Positions 28,323 to 37,865 are shown, counted from the first letter of the stretch. The stretch is 60,434 nucleotides of DNA from Nitrosomonas marina (GCF_900111605.1 NZ_FOIA01000022.1:1-60434), one strand, 5' to 3'. The notes: generated by a model from the sequence alone, not told the origin. Translations and numbers: made by a program.

Positions 28323-30203
28323 TCAGTAGCTGTCTCGTTTGATGGTAACATCGTATCGTTGTCTGACCCCATCCAGATACGCCGACATTTCTTCCTGGGT
28401 TTTCATTTGCTGCAACTGCTTGCCAAAGTCTGCTTTTCTCTCTTTATCGATTGTTTCAGGCTCAATCACTTGACTGATACGTATCAGACTGTATCCACCC
28501 TGCATATCTTCAACGCCCGTATAAACCGGCAAACTATCGATATCCGCTTTGAATATTGCTCGCAACATCTCCTGGCTCAATCCGTCCGGTTGCATGTAAG
28601 ACACCTGCTTTGGCTCACCCCAGTCAACCGTATCCTCCACTCCATTCTGTAAGTCTGCCAGCAATTCTCGCCCCTCTTTAACAGCTTTTTCTTCCGCGAG
28701 CTGCCGCTTGAGCCGTTCAACAATCTCATCCCGAACAACCGATAAAGACTGCGCCGTTGCCTGACGATGCTCCAGCACACGCGCCGACACGAGTGTATCG
28801 GGCATTACTTCGATCGCCTCAGTATTGCGTTTATCTACTAAAGTCTCCTCAGAAAAAATTGCATTCATCATCGATTGATCCGCTAGCACTGAGGGCTCAT
28901 CTGAATTCCTATTAATCCAGTCGGATTCTTGTATGGTTAATTCAAACTTTTCAGCTGCGGGCAAAAGGCTGTCGCTTTGCTCATAGACAGTATTACTAAA
29001 TTCCTCAGCAGCCTCACCGAAAATGTTGCTGGCCATCTGCAATTTTAGCCTTTCTTCAATCTGTTCTTTCACATCAGCCAATTCAGCTGTTTTTGCCTCC
29101 TTGATTTCAGTCAACAGAATAATATGGAAACCAAAATCAGTCTCGACAAGGCCACGCACCTCATCCGGCTGCATCTGAAAAATTTCATCTTCAAACTCTT
29201 TAACCATGACACCACGCCCGAAAAAACCAAGATCACCGCCTAGACTGGACGATCCGGGATCATCGGAATGCTCTTCCGCGAGCTTGGCAAACTGCTCTGG
29301 ATCCTGCAGCACCAACTCCAGAATACCTTCTGCCTCTTCGCGCGCCTGTCGCTTTTCTTCCTCTTCTGCGGTTGCTGCAACGGCAATCAGAATGTGACTG
29401 GCACGCCGCTCCTCCGGTTGACCGAATTCCTCACGATGCTCTTCATAATAAGCTTGAACCGCCTCGTCACTTACAGGCTCATTTTCTGCCAGCGATTCAA
29501 GCGATAAAACCAGATATTCAACGCGCACACGTTCGGGCAGAAAAAATTCTGATTGATGCGTATCATAGTAGGTTTTTATTTCTTCTTCCGCAGGTTCAAT
29601 CCGGGATATATAATCTTCCGGTTTAATCTGTGCCTGACTGACTACGCGTTCAACTTCGCTCAAATAGGTAACCCGATTAGTGACCGTATCCGAAACAAAA
29701 CCATATTCGCTATAGCCATCGAGCAGTTGCCTTAACAACAATTCCTGTCGCACACGCGACTCAAATGTCACTGGACTCAAACCTTCATTGCGCAAAAAAC
29801 TTTCATATTGCTTTTTTGAAAACTTGTTGTCCAGGTGAAACTCAGGAATCTGGCCGATTTCACTCATCAGTTGAGAATCTAGTACAGTAAAACCGTTACT
29901 GACAGCCTCACGGAATAACAGGCGCTGCTGAATCAAACGTTCAAGAACCGAGTCCCTGACTTCGTAACTATCCAGCATCGCGCTGTCAAAATTTCCACCA
30001 AACATGGCACGCAATCTGGCCTGATGATCCCGCAGCGCCTGCTCAAATTCTCGGCGCTGTATTTCCTCTCCGTCAACAATAGCAATATAGCCTTCCTGAC
30101 CGTCGCTGCGGTATGACTGAACACCCCAGAACATGAATGGCAATACAGCCAACAAAAGTACTACCTGAACAATTCGCTTTTTACGATTAACAAAATCAAA
30201 CAC
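28323..30203 (-). CDS. ppiD: Periplasmic peptidyl-prolyl isomerase/chaperone PpiD
   Basis: PpiD is anchored in the inner membrane near the Sec translocon and helps newly exported proteins fold. The 626-residue protein has an N-terminal anchor (about 11-28, VQVVLLLAVLPFMFWGV), a SurA_N-like helical region (30-230), one parvulin domain (about 262-365; ASHILIAV, FAKLAEEHSDDPGSSSLGGDLGFFGRG, FGFHIILLTEI), and a long C-terminal helical domain. It follows hupB and two tRNA genes on the same strand, a standard proteobacterial order, but a terminator at 30332-30363 should give it its own promoter. Confidence 0.94.
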   Translation of the reverse strand: MFDFVNRKKRIVQVVLLLAVLPFMFWGVQSYRSDGQEGYIAIVDGEEIQRREFEQALRDHQARLRAMFGGNFDSAMLDSYEVRDSVLERLIQQRLLFREAVSNGFTVLDSQLMSEIGQIPEFHLDNKFSKKQYESFLRNEGLSPVTFESRVRQELLLRQLLDGYSEYGFVSDTVTNRVTYLSEVERVVSQAQIKPEDYISRIEPAEEEIKTYYDTHQSEFFLPERVRVEYLVLSLESLAENEPVSDEAVQAYYEEHREEFGQPEERRASHILIAVAATAEEEEKRQAREEAEGILELVLQDPEQFAKLAEEHSDDPGSSSLGGDLGFFGRGVMVKEFEDEIFQMQPDEVRGLVETDFGFHIILLTEIKEAKTAELADVKEQIEERLKLQMASNIFGEAAEEFSNTVYEQSDSLLPAAEKFELTIQESDWINRNSDEPSVLADQSMMNAIFSEETLVDKRNTEAIEVMPDTLVSARVLEHRQATAQSLSVVRDEIVERLKRQLAEEKAVKEGRELLADLQNGVEDTVDWGEPKQVSYMQPDGLSQEMLRAIFKADIDSLPVYTGVEDMQGGYSLIRISQVIEPETIDKERKADFGKQLQQMKTQEEMSAYLDGVRQRYDVTIKRDSY

Positions 30204-30331
30204 AGCTATGAAAACCCGTTAGTTACGTGACAAAAGGAAGTCAGCTTAAAAAAACATCATCATATGCAAGAATTGCATAAATGTATTCTTTTATTATTGA
30301 CATCGTCTATTGATAAGCGACAAAACTAAAA

Positions 30332-30363
30332 CGCCTCATTCAAACCGACGGTTAAATGAGGCG
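30332..30363 (-). terminator. Terminator after tRNA-Asp
   Basis: On the minus strand CGCCTCATT / AATGAGGCG (bases 30355-30363 and 30332-30340) form a nine-base-pair stem with an inner AACC/GGTT pairing. It is followed by a T-rich run (TTTTAGTTTTG). It lies about 30 bp after tRNA-Asp and should end the hupB-tRNA transcript before ppiD. Confidence 0.85.
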
Positions 30364-30393
30364 ATAATAACAATCTTTATGACAGACACATAT

Positions 30394-30470
30394 TGGCGGA
30401 GTGGACGGGACTCGAACCCGCGACCCCCGGCGTGACAGGCCGGTATTCTAACCAACTGAACTACCACTCC
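30394..30470 (-). tRNA. tRNA-Asp (GTC)
   Basis: The 77-nt gene folds as a complete cloverleaf on the minus strand. The acceptor is GGAGTGG / CCACTCC with discriminator G and an encoded CCA. The D-arm TAGTTCAGTTGGTTA, the T-arm GGTTCGAGTC and anticodon GTC (complement at 30434-30436) are all visible. It lies 34 bp after tRNA-Val in the same transcript. Confidence 0.97.
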
Positions 30471-30504
30471 TACAAATACTACAGATAATAAACACTTATT
30501 TAAC

Positions 30505-30580
30505 TGGTGGGTGCTGACGGGATCGAACCGCCGACATTCGCCTTGTAAGGGCGACGCTCTACCAGCTGAGCTAAGCACCC
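30505..30580 (-). tRNA. tRNA-Val (TAC)
   Basis: The 76-nt gene has acceptor GGGTGC pairing with GCACCC, discriminator A and encoded CCA. The D-arm TAGCTCAGCTGGTA, anticodon loop CTTACAA giving TAC (complement at 30545-30547), and T-arm GGTTCGATCC are complete. It follows hupB by 15 bp and precedes tRNA-Asp. Confidence 0.97.
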
Positions 30581-30595
30581 CGTCTGTAAAGGCCG

Positions 30596-30868
30596 CTAGT
30601 TTACTGCATCTTTAAGTGCTTTACCAGCACTAAATTTAGGAACCTTTGCAGCTTTGATTTTAATGGCTGCTCCAGTACGAGGATTACGCCCAGTACGGGC
30701 GGCCCGTTTACCCACCTTAAAAGTCCCAAATCCGACTAAAGTAACGGTGTCATTCTTTTTTAGTGCAGATGTTATTGCAGATAATGCACCATCCAATGCA
30801 CTACCAGCCGTAGCTTTTGGAATATCAGCAGATTTTGCTATTGCTTCTATGAGTTCGGATTTGTTCAT
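30596..30868 (-). CDS. hupB: DNA-binding protein HU, beta type
   Basis: HU is an abundant histone-like dimer that bends DNA and compacts the nucleoid. The 90-residue protein has [22 protein letters not shown], the core [21 protein letters not shown], and the C-terminal [14 protein letters not shown]. The promoter at 30928-30956 and the tRNA genes 15 bp downstream suggest one hupB-tRNA transcript ending at 30332. The lon gene that often precedes hupB is absent; gpsA lies upstream. Confidence 0.97.
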   Translation of the reverse strand: MNKSELIEAIAKSADIPKATAGSALDGALSAITSALKKNDTVTLVGFGTFKVGKRAARTGRNPRTGAAIKIKAAKVPKFSAGKALKDAVN

Positions 30869-30927
30869 ATAATTCCCCTTTTAGGTTTGTTGGTCATTAA
30901 TTCACAAGCAACTACTGCACAAACGCA

Positions 30928-30956
30928 CTTATATCAAGCCATCTGTGCAAGGTCAA
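30928..30956 (-). promoter_or_regulatory. Sigma-70 promoter of hupB
   Basis: On the minus strand TTGACC (30951-30956) and TATAAG (30928-30933) are separated by exactly 17 bases. Transcription would begin near 30921, with about 50 bases of leader before hupB. Confidence 0.75.
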
Positions 30957-31101
30957 GAGATTACATCACACTTCAAAAAAATAAATTACCAATTCCAAGG
31001 GCATTGTGCCCAAAACGAACATCTTGTTTACTGGGTGTTTTCGAATAAACAGATAGACAATTTATCCGCAATATGCAATTTCTGATATTTAATAGACAAC
31101 A

Positions 31102-32091
31102 TCAATAAATCTCAGCCTTGGGCTCACGATTCAACAGCATGTCCACAGCAGCTCTAGCCGGCATACCCTCAAGCAAAATTTTGCATACGGCTTCTGTAAT
31201 TGGCATATCTACGTTGAATTTACGGCCTAACTGCAATACGGCACTTGCCGTGTGCACCCCCTCCGCAACATGACCCAACTCACTTAAAATTCCTGAAAGA
31301 GGCTTGCCAGCGGCCAGGAGCAGTCCAACACGACGGTTTCGCGACAAATCTCCCGTACAAGTCAGCAACAAATCGCCTACACCAGCAAGTCCCATGAAAG
31401 TTTCCATTTTTCCACCCAGCGCAAGCCCCAGACGTGTAATCTCCATCAATCCACGCGTAATGAGTGCCGCACGCGCATTATGACCATATCCCATACCATC
31501 GGATATGCCAGCAGCTATGGTAATGACATTCTTGATAGCACCGCCTGTTTCCACACCAATTACATCCTGGCTGGTATAAATACGCAAGTTTTTGCTATGC
31601 AGCTGACTGGCCATTTCACGGGAAAAATTTTCATCCTCGGAAGCCAACGTCAGCGCAGTCGGCAGACCTCTCGCAACTTCCACGGCAAAACTTGGCCCCG
31701 AAATAACACCACATGACAGTTGGTCTGGCAACACTTCTGCAACGATCTGATGAGGCAACTTGGCAGTTCCCGATTCGAATCCCTTACATCCCCAGATAAC
31801 AGGTGTTTTTTTGCACGTTTTTACCAAATCGTGAAGTGTCTCGCCAAAGCCGGACACCGGAACTACAATTAAAACAAGTTCAGTATTCTCAAGCGCTTCA
31901 GCCAGTGATGCTGTCAGATACAAATTATCCGGCAAAGGAAAATCCGGAAAGAAACTCAAATTGATACGACTGGACAGCAATTCAGACAGATGATTCGAAT
32001 CTTTCGTCCAGAGCGTTACCTGATGACGTGCTGACAGATTGATAGCCAGTGCTGTACCCCATGCACCTGCACCCAAAATGGCAAGTCTCAT
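31102..32091 (-). CDS. gpsA: Glycerol-3-phosphate dehydrogenase [NAD(P)+]
   Basis: GpsA reduces dihydroxyacetone phosphate to sn-glycerol-3-phosphate, the phospholipid backbone precursor. The 329-residue protein has the nucleotide-binding start LAILGAGAWGTALA, the substrate-site GVETGGAIKNVITIAAGISDGMGYGHNARAALITRG and the GLAGVGDLLLTCTGDLSRNRR segment. Its ATG overlaps the stop of the SH3 gene by four bases (ATGA). It is the last gene of the rhodanese-grxC-secB-SH3-gpsA run. Confidence 0.96.
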   Translation of the reverse strand: MRLAILGAGAWGTALAINLSARHQVTLWTKDSNHLSELLSSRINLSFFPDFPLPDNLYLTASLAEALENTELVLIVVPVSGFGETLHDLVKTCKKTPVIWGCKGFESGTAKLPHQIVAEVLPDQLSCGVISGPSFAVEVARGLPTALTLASEDENFSREMASQLHSKNLRIYTSQDVIGVETGGAIKNVITIAAGISDGMGYGHNARAALITRGLMEITRLGLALGGKMETFMGLAGVGDLLLTCTGDLSRNRRVGLLLAAGKPLSGILSELGHVAEGVHTASAVLQLGRKFNVDMPITEAVCKILLEGMPARAAVDMLLNREPKAEIY

Positions 32092-32603
32092 GAGCCCCAG
32101 ACCTGATCAGCTCTGACAAATCCAGTTTGCCCATCCTGATGACGCACTCTTACCCAGCCTGGTGTATTCGAATCCAGCCACTCCAAAACTACATTTTCCT
32201 GTGCCTGATAAACCATCTCCGCTCCTTCTTCAGCTTTGTGGTATATGTTTGCGACAGGCACCGTCACGATAACAAACCGCTGTTTACTCAATGCTTTTTT
32301 CTCAACCCAGGCCAAACTGCCGCTGCTGTCCCGCACTTTGACCCAGCCTTCGACATTCACTATTGCCTCTATCGGCAGGTTTGCGCCGGCAATATATAAT
32401 TTGCCTGATTTTACAGACGGCGCATCGTACATAACAGTCGCATTTTCTGCGATTGAATAAAAATCCATGTCTGCTTTCACCAGAGCTGGCGCCAGGCAGA
32501 GCAGGCTCACCAAAAAAATATTTACGCAACACGTGTAAATACTCGAACACAGAATATATGGCGTATGTCGGATACAACACATTATTTTCAGCAGGAGTTT
32601 CAT
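32088..32603 (-). CDS. Exported SH3-like domain protein
   Basis: This 171-residue protein has an N-terminal hydrophobic segment (about 26-43, ending in VKADMDF, probably a signal peptide) and two bacterial SH3-like repeats (about 48-105 and 108-168). These show AENATVMYDAPS, WVKVRDSSGSLAWVEKKAL and GWVRVRHQDGQTGFVRADQVWG. SH3b repeats commonly bind cell-wall components. Its start overlaps the secB stop by one base (TAATG) and its end overlaps gpsA (ATGA). The signal peptide begins unusually late; an internal start is possible. Confidence 0.85.
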   Translation of the reverse strand: MKLLLKIMCCIRHTPYILCSSIYTCCVNIFLVSLLCLAPALVKADMDFYSIAENATVMYDAPSVKSGKLYIAGANLPIEAIVNVEGWVKVRDSSGSLAWVEKKALSKQRFVIVTVPVANIYHKAEEGAEMVYQAQENVVLEWLDSNTPGWVRVRHQDGQTGFVRADQVWGS

Positions 32604-33058
32604 TACTGCTTTGTTTCCGCTGACTCTGAACCGGCACGTTGCTGGCTCTGATTATAAACCGCTTCAAAATTGACAGGATTGAGTATCACCGGCGGAAATC
32701 CCGCACGTGTTACGACATCGGAGACCGCTTCTCGAACGTAGGGAAACAAAATATTTGGACACCCGATACCTAAAACCGGCCCAATCTCATTTTCTGGCAC
32801 ATTGCTTATTCTGAAAATACCTGCCTGCTGCACCTCGATCAGAAACATAACCTGATCTTTCACTTTTGCTGTCACCGTCACCATCACCAGAACTTCGTAA
32901 AGCCCTTCTTTAACCACATGGTTTTGCGTATTGAGTTGCAGATTCACTTGTGGCGCCTCGCGCTCGAGAAATATACCGGGCGCATTCGGAATTTCAAGCG
33001 ACAGATCTTTTACATAAATTTTTTCGATATTGAATGCTGGTTGTTGTTGCTCGCTCAT
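32603..33058 (-). CDS. secB: Protein-export chaperone SecB
   Basis: SecB holds preproteins unfolded and hands them to SecA. The 151-residue protein shows the family core FNIEKIYVKDLSLEIPNAP, LEVLVMVTVTAKV-like strands, EVQQAGIF and the highly conserved CPNILFPYVREAVSDVVTRAGFPPVIL. The C-terminal tail is charged, as expected for SecA contact. It follows grxC by 52 bp and is translationally coupled to the SH3 gene. Confidence 0.96.
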   Translation of the reverse strand: MSEQQQPAFNIEKIYVKDLSLEIPNAPGIFLEREAPQVNLQLNTQNHVVKEGLYEVLVMVTVTAKVKDQVMFLIEVQQAGIFRISNVPENEIGPVLGIGCPNILFPYVREAVSDVVTRAGFPPVILNPVNFEAVYNQSQQRAGSESAETKQ

Positions 33059-33110
33059 TTTATTATTTTAACCCTGAAATTTTAATTTATATTTACTTCC
33101 AAGTCTGGAC

Positions 33111-33368
33111 CTAAGATGCCAGCAAAGGCATTAGTTCTCCAAGATGATCCAGTCGCGCAAGATCATCATATCCTCCGACATGTTTTTCTCCGATATAAAT
33201 TTGCGGGACTGTTCTGCGTCCCGTTTTATTCATCATTTCACTGCGTTGCTCAGGGTCAAGATCAATCCGTATTTCCTTAATTTTTTCCACACCTTTGGAA
33301 CGCAATAATTTTTCTGCCATTTTGCAATAAGGACAGAACCCGGTTGTATACATGATTACCTTGCTCAT
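33111..33368 (-). CDS. grxC: Glutaredoxin 3
   Basis: This 85-residue glutathione-dependent thiol oxidoreductase has the active site CPYC at residues 12-15. It also has the cis-proline segment TVPQIYIGEKHVGGYDDLARLD, which contacts glutathione. It is cytoplasmic and reduces disulfides and glutathionylated proteins. It lies three bases after the degenerate rhodanese gene and before secB, a conserved betaproteobacterial order. Confidence 0.95.
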   Translation of the reverse strand: MSKVIMYTTGFCPYCKMAEKLLRSKGVEKIKEIRIDLDPEQRSEMMNKTGRRTVPQIYIGEKHVGGYDDLARLDHLGELMPLLAS

Positions 33369-33371
33369 TGT

Positions 33372-33809
33372 TTATCTCTTGACTATAGGCAGGCTCGCGC
33401 GTTTCCAGGCATCGATTCCACCCATCAAATTATGCACTTTCCCAAATCCGTTTTTATACAATATATTACTCGCATGACCTGATCGTATACCACTTTTATA
33501 AATAACGACAATAGGTTTCTCCTTATATTTCGTCAATTCAACCCATCGCTCTTCAATCTTCTCAGTCGGTATGTGCTTAGAATTGGGCAAATGACCCGCA
33601 GCAAATTCGCTGTCATCTCTCACATCTAGCACAATAGCATCTTCGTAATTTATCAATTCTATCGCCTTGCGCGTATCAATTTCCTTAGCGCCGCGCTTTG
33701 TGAATGCAGGCCATATCAGCAACGCAGCACTGACGATTGCGGCAATCACAAAAAAAATGTTTTCTATCCTGAGCAAAAAGTAATCCTGAAAAATTGATGA
33801 TTCTTCCAT
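33372..33809 (-). CDS. Membrane-anchored rhodanese-like protein without the catalytic Cys (YibN-like)
   Basis: This 145-residue protein has one membrane segment (about 18-34) and a rhodanese domain (45-145) with AIVLDVRDDSEFAAGHLPNSKHIP and a GFGKVHNLMGGIDAWKRASLP ending. The active-site loop reads YKSGIRSG, with Lys105 where the sulfur-carrying Cys should be, so sulfurtransferase activity is not expected. E. coli YibN, in the same genetic neighbourhood, also lacks the Cys, so this looks like a conserved structural role rather than decay. It heads the grxC-secB-SH3-gpsA run and is divergent from gpmA. Confidence 0.9.
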   Translation of the reverse strand: MEESSIFQDYFLLRIENIFFVIAAIVSAALLIWPAFTKRGAKEIDTRKAIELINYEDAIVLDVRDDSEFAAGHLPNSKHIPTEKIEERWVELTKYKEKPIVVIYKSGIRSGHASNILYKNGFGKVHNLMGGIDAWKRASLPIVKR

Positions 33810-34195
33810 AAAAATGTTTAATCCTGTGTTTTATAATGTTTTCACGAATTGGATTCTATCAGAAACCACATCAAATCGCTTTGCGCAAAAGCATTCGTGG
33901 TTTACCTGCATGCCAGCTATTCTTTTATTTACCTGCGACGTTAATTTTTTACCAGACTTGCCGATGTATCAATTTCATGCCATTGCACCTAACGCAATTG
34001 ATTGAGCAAACAGCAAAACCAGAGCTTTCATTATTTCACACGTTGATATGTTGTATGAATCATGAAACATTTACTACCCGGTCAATTAATTCACTCCAAA
34101 AATCAGACAGATGCTGCGCAACACTTCAAAATCAAGTAAAATACGCTTCTGCACAGATTAAAAGAAAGAACGCAACACACAATCCCAAATAATAC

Positions 34196-34945
34196 ATGAA
34201 AAAAATCGTCCTTCTTCGTCATGGAGAAAGTATCTGGAATAAAGAAAATCGGTTTACAGGCTGGACAGATGTTGATTTAACACCCAAAGGTATCAAAGAA
34301 GCCCGGAATGCAGGCAGGCTTTTAAGTGAAGCAGGTTTTAGTTTCGATATTGCGTACACATCAGTGCTAAAACGCGCTATTCGTACATTATGGCTAACGC
34401 TTGACGTCATGGATCTGATGTGGCTTCCTATTCATAATACCTGGCGCCTCAATGAACGACATTATGGCGCACTGCAAGGCCTGAACAAAGCAGAAACCGC
34501 CGCCAAATTCGGTGATGAGCAGGTGTTGATCTGGCGCCGCAGCTATGACATCAGGCCGCCCGAACTGTCAATTGAGGATGAACGATATCCCGGAACAGAT
34601 ATACGGTATAAAAACCTTAATCGCTCTGAACTACCTCGAACAGAATGTCTCAAGGACACTGTTGCAAGATTTCTTCCGTATTGGAAAAACATTATCGCAC
34701 CACAGGTTCAATCCGGAAAAAATATTATAATTACAGCACACGGCAATTCTCTTCGTGCTCTGGTTAAGTATCTAGACAATATATCAGATCAGGATATACT
34801 AAATTGCAATATTCCAACTGGCATTCCGTTAATTTACGAACTGGATGACGAGCTTATTCCGTTGCGCAGTTATTACCTGGGCGACCAGACACTGATACAG
34901 GATGCCATGCAACAGGTTGCCAATCAAGGAAGATCTGCAGGATAA
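34196..34945 (+). CDS. gpmA: 2,3-bisphosphoglycerate-dependent phosphoglycerate mutase
   Basis: GpmA interconverts 3- and 2-phosphoglycerate in glycolysis and gluconeogenesis. The 249-residue protein has the phospho-histidine motif [18 protein letters not shown], the substrate loop [21 protein letters not shown], and the second His in [16 protein letters not shown]. In an autotroph it would run between the Calvin cycle and phosphoenolpyruvate. It is divergent from the rhodanese gene by 390 bp and is followed by envC. Confidence 0.96.
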   Translation: MKKIVLLRHGESIWNKENRFTGWTDVDLTPKGIKEARNAGRLLSEAGFSFDIAYTSVLKRAIRTLWLTLDVMDLMWLPIHNTWRLNERHYGALQGLNKAETAAKFGDEQVLIWRRSYDIRPPELSIEDERYPGTDIRYKNLNRSELPRTECLKDTVARFLPYWKNIIAPQVQSGKNIIITAHGNSLRALVKYLDNISDQDILNCNIPTGIPLIYELDDELIPLRSYYLGDQTLIQDAMQQVANQGRSAG

Positions 34946-35039
34946 CCCGTCAGCTTGTTACACTGTCTGTGGCAACCAGTCTGCGAGCACATGCTCACGA
35001 ACTGCTTCTTATCTATTACCTAATAGTATTTCTCCGGAC

Positions 35040-36236
35040 GTGAAGCCAACACAATTCACAACCATTCAATTGGTAATCCTGTTAATTCTATCCAGCATAT
35101 CGCTGCTGTATCATTACACCGCTACCGCTTCGGACAAACATAAGCAGCTGGACAACTTACGCAGCCGTATACAGGCGCTACAAACCGAATTGACTGTTCA
35201 GGAAAAAAACAAACAGGACGCTGCAGAAGCACTGCGCGACACCGAGCGTGCTATCAGTAACATTAAAAGAAAGCTGCATCAGCTAAGCAAAGACAAGCAA
35301 AAAATTGATGAAGCGTTAGAAAATATTCATGCACAGCATAAACAACTTACACTAGCAAGGGAAACGGAACAAGCGCAATTGAGCGCTTTACTGTTTCAAC
35401 AATATCTGGGAAACGAACGTCATTATCTGCGTACACTGCTCAATTCACAGGACCCCAACCAGATGGCACGTGATATGCATTACTATAAACAACTTTCCAA
35501 TGCGCGCTCAGAGCATATCGACAGCCTTCTCAACGATCTAAATCAACTGCAGGTGCTTGCGCAATCTGCCAGTGAAAAACAAGCTCAGTTGTCTACAATA
35601 GAGGCTGAATACGAAAACCAGAACCAGATCCTCGAGCAAAAACAGGCAATACATAAGACTACGTTTTCACGTTTATCCCAAGAAATCAAACAACAGCATA
35701 ACGAAATTGACAAGCTTACCCGTGACGAGCAACGTATTGCAAAACTGGTTGATGAAATCAACAAGCTTTTCAAACAGGAAAATCAGAAGAATGTATTGAA
35801 TAATACCCGCCTGCCAGATTCCAGGCACCAGAATAGCGCCTTCAAATCACTCAAAGGCAAGCTCAATCTGCCTGTTCGCGGGAAACTTGTTAACCGTTTT
35901 GGTGGTCAACGTTCAGGTAGGCATGTTAGATGGAAAGGATTGTTTATCCGTTCACCAGAAGGCAGCGACGTCAAAGTTATTGCAACAGGACAAATTGTAT
36001 TTGCCGACTGGCTACGCGGCTTTGGTAATCTTATCATTGTTGACCATTCACATGATTACATGAGTTTATATGGCAACAACGAAGTGCTTTTGAAACAAGT
36101 TGGCGACATTGTCCAGAGTGGTGACACCATCGCTACCGTAGGTAACAGCGGCGGCAATCCGGATTCAGGACTATACTTTGAATTGCGTCACAAAGGAAAA
36201 GCGTTTGATCCGTTGACATGGATAAAAATAGAATGA
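35040..36236 (+). CDS. envC: Murein hydrolase activator EnvC-like protein
   Basis: EnvC activates amidases that split septal peptidoglycan during cell division. The start I prefer is GTG at 35040, which yields a signal peptide (hydrophobic stretch about 10-24, cleavage near TATA-SD). The upstream ATG at 34902 would overlap gpmA by 44 bp and bury the signal. A coiled coil fills about 30-240, followed by a LytM (M23) domain at about 275-398. This domain is degenerate: RWKGLFIRSPEG and YFELRHKGKAFDPL lack the Zn-binding His and Asp of active endopeptidases, as in E. coli EnvC. It lies between gpmA and ctpA, a common order. Confidence 0.92.
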   Translation: MKPTQFTTIQLVILLILSSISLLYHYTATASDKHKQLDNLRSRIQALQTELTVQEKNKQDAAEALRDTERAISNIKRKLHQLSKDKQKIDEALENIHAQHKQLTLARETEQAQLSALLFQQYLGNERHYLRTLLNSQDPNQMARDMHYYKQLSNARSEHIDSLLNDLNQLQVLAQSASEKQAQLSTIEAEYENQNQILEQKQAIHKTTFSRLSQEIKQQHNEIDKLTRDEQRIAKLVDEINKLFKQENQKNVLNNTRLPDSRHQNSAFKSLKGKLNLPVRGKLVNRFGGQRSGRHVRWKGLFIRSPEGSDVKVIATGQIVFADWLRGFGNLIIVDHSHDYMSLYGNNEVLLKQVGDIVQSGDTIATVGNSGGNPDSGLYFELRHKGKAFDPLTWIKIE

Positions 36237-36356
36237 ATGATATATAAATACGCAAAACATGCTTTGCAAGTGGTAAGGAATTAAATAACAAACCGTTATA
36301 TAAGTAATATATTCACTTGTTTTTATTGTATGATCATTTGCAAAAACAGTTTAAAT

Positions 36357-36385
36357 TTATCATTCAGTTTTCGACCAAGTATAAT
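36357..36385 (+). promoter_or_regulatory. Sigma-70 promoter of ctpA
   Basis: TTATCA at 36357-36362 and a perfect TATAAT at 36380-36385 are spaced by 17 bases. The start would be near 36392, about 30 bases before the ctpA ATG. The -35 matches consensus at four of six positions. Confidence 0.62.
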
Positions 36386-36422
36386 TTAATCACTTAGAAT
36401 TCATAAGTGCGGAGACAGCATC

Positions 36423-37841
36423 ATGAGTAACATAGTAAAAAAAGCAGGTTTGGTTTTTGTTGGCGCAATCACGGGCGTGATGCTCAGTTTGAATTTTTCC
36501 GCTATCGCCAAAAGAGATTCAACGGAAATCATGCATCCGCTGCCAATCGAGGAACTACGCACTTTTGCACAGGTATTCGGACGCATTAAAAGTGATTACG
36601 TAGAATCAGTGGAAGACAAGCGCCTGATTACAGAAGCCATCAACGGTATGCTGGTTGGTCTTGATCCGCATTCTTCGTATCTGGACAAGGATGAATACAA
36701 GGAATTACAAATCGGTACACATGGTGAGTTTGGCGGATTGGGTATTCAAGTCACCATGGAAGATGGACTGGTCAAAGTCATTTCCCCAATAGAAGACACG
36801 CCGGCATTCCGGGCAGGCATTCAAACGGGTGACCTGATTGTCAAGCTGGATGATACGGCAGTCAAAGGAATGACTCTCACCGAAGCAATCAAACTGATGC
36901 GCGGCAAGCCGAAAACCGCGATTAAAATTACCGTTGTCCGGGAAGGCGAAAAGGAGCCGCTGGTATTTAACCTGGTTCGTGACATCATCAAGATCCAAAG
37001 TGTCAAATCAAAACTACTCGAACCAGGCTATGCATATATCCGTATCACACAGTTTCAGGAATATACTGGAGAAAGTCTGGCGAAAGCAATTAAAACACTG
37101 TTTTCAGAAAGCACAAAACCCATGCAAGGACTCATTCTCGATTTACGTAATGACCCAGGTGGCCTGTTAAATGGCGCAGTTGCCGTGTCTGCTGCCTTTC
37201 TTCCTGAAAATGCACTGGTTGTTTACACAGAAGGTCGCACAGCAGATGCAAAAATGCGATTACACGCCAATCCTGAATATTATCTCCGCGGCCATGGCAG
37301 GGATTATCTGCAGGATTTACCCGGAGAAATCAAGACTGTGCCAATGATCACATTAGTCAATGGCGGCTCTGCTTCAGCTTCAGAAATTGTGGCGGGAGCG
37401 CTGCAGGATCATAAACGCTCCATCGTTATGGGATCACAAACATTTGGCAAAGGCTCTGTGCAAACAGTATTGCCGTTGGGTAATGACACCGCAATAAAAC
37501 TAACGACTGCGCTCTACTATACGCCGAACGGTCATTCTATCCAGGCAACCGGCATTACCCCGGATATACTGGATGAATCAGCGGATGATGATCAACGCCT
37601 GCGCGAAGCGGACTTAAGTAGACATATTGCCAATGGCCAAAAAGGCGAGAAAAAGTCAGCAGTTGAGAAAGTTACTGAAGAATCGGCAAACAAGTCCCAA
37701 AAAGAAGAAAGTAAAAGCAAGAAAACCAGTGGTCCGATTGAATTCGGATCCGAGGATGATCTTCTGCTTATTCAAGCTATGAATTACTTTAAAGGCATAA
37801 CCACATCTCCTGAAAAAAAATCTGATAGTGCAGGCGGTTAG
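36423..37841 (+). CDS. ctpA: C-terminal processing peptidase (S41), CtpA/Prc type
   Basis: This is a periplasmic serine protease that trims or degrades envelope proteins from the C-terminus. The 472-residue protein has a signal/anchor (about 7-24), a PDZ domain (about 100-185; GEFGGLGIQV, DTPAFRAGIQTGDLIVKL), and the S41 core with LDLRNDPGG, the Ser-containing NGGSASASEIVAG (313-325) and Lys343 in FGKGSVQ. The last 80 residues are Lys/Glu-rich and low-complexity. It follows envC, which makes cell-wall hydrolase control a plausible joint role. Confidence 0.95.
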   Translation: MSNIVKKAGLVFVGAITGVMLSLNFSAIAKRDSTEIMHPLPIEELRTFAQVFGRIKSDYVESVEDKRLITEAINGMLVGLDPHSSYLDKDEYKELQIGTHGEFGGLGIQVTMEDGLVKVISPIEDTPAFRAGIQTGDLIVKLDDTAVKGMTLTEAIKLMRGKPKTAIKITVVREGEKEPLVFNLVRDIIKIQSVKSKLLEPGYAYIRITQFQEYTGESLAKAIKTLFSESTKPMQGLILDLRNDPGGLLNGAVAVSAAFLPENALVVYTEGRTADAKMRLHANPEYYLRGHGRDYLQDLPGEIKTVPMITLVNGGSASASEIVAGALQDHKRSIVMGSQTFGKGSVQTVLPLGNDTAIKLTTALYYTPNGHSIQATGITPDILDESADDDQRLREADLSRHIANGQKGEKKSAVEKVTEESANKSQKEESKSKKTSGPIEFGSEDDLLLIQAMNYFKGITTSPEKKSDSAGG

Positions 37842-37865
37842 CAGTTATCCGGAGCAGCTTACGTT

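Noticed and set aside
30336..30578. 80-codon minus-strand frame
   Set aside because: It covers tRNA-Asp and tRNA-Val; the tRNAs explain the sequence.
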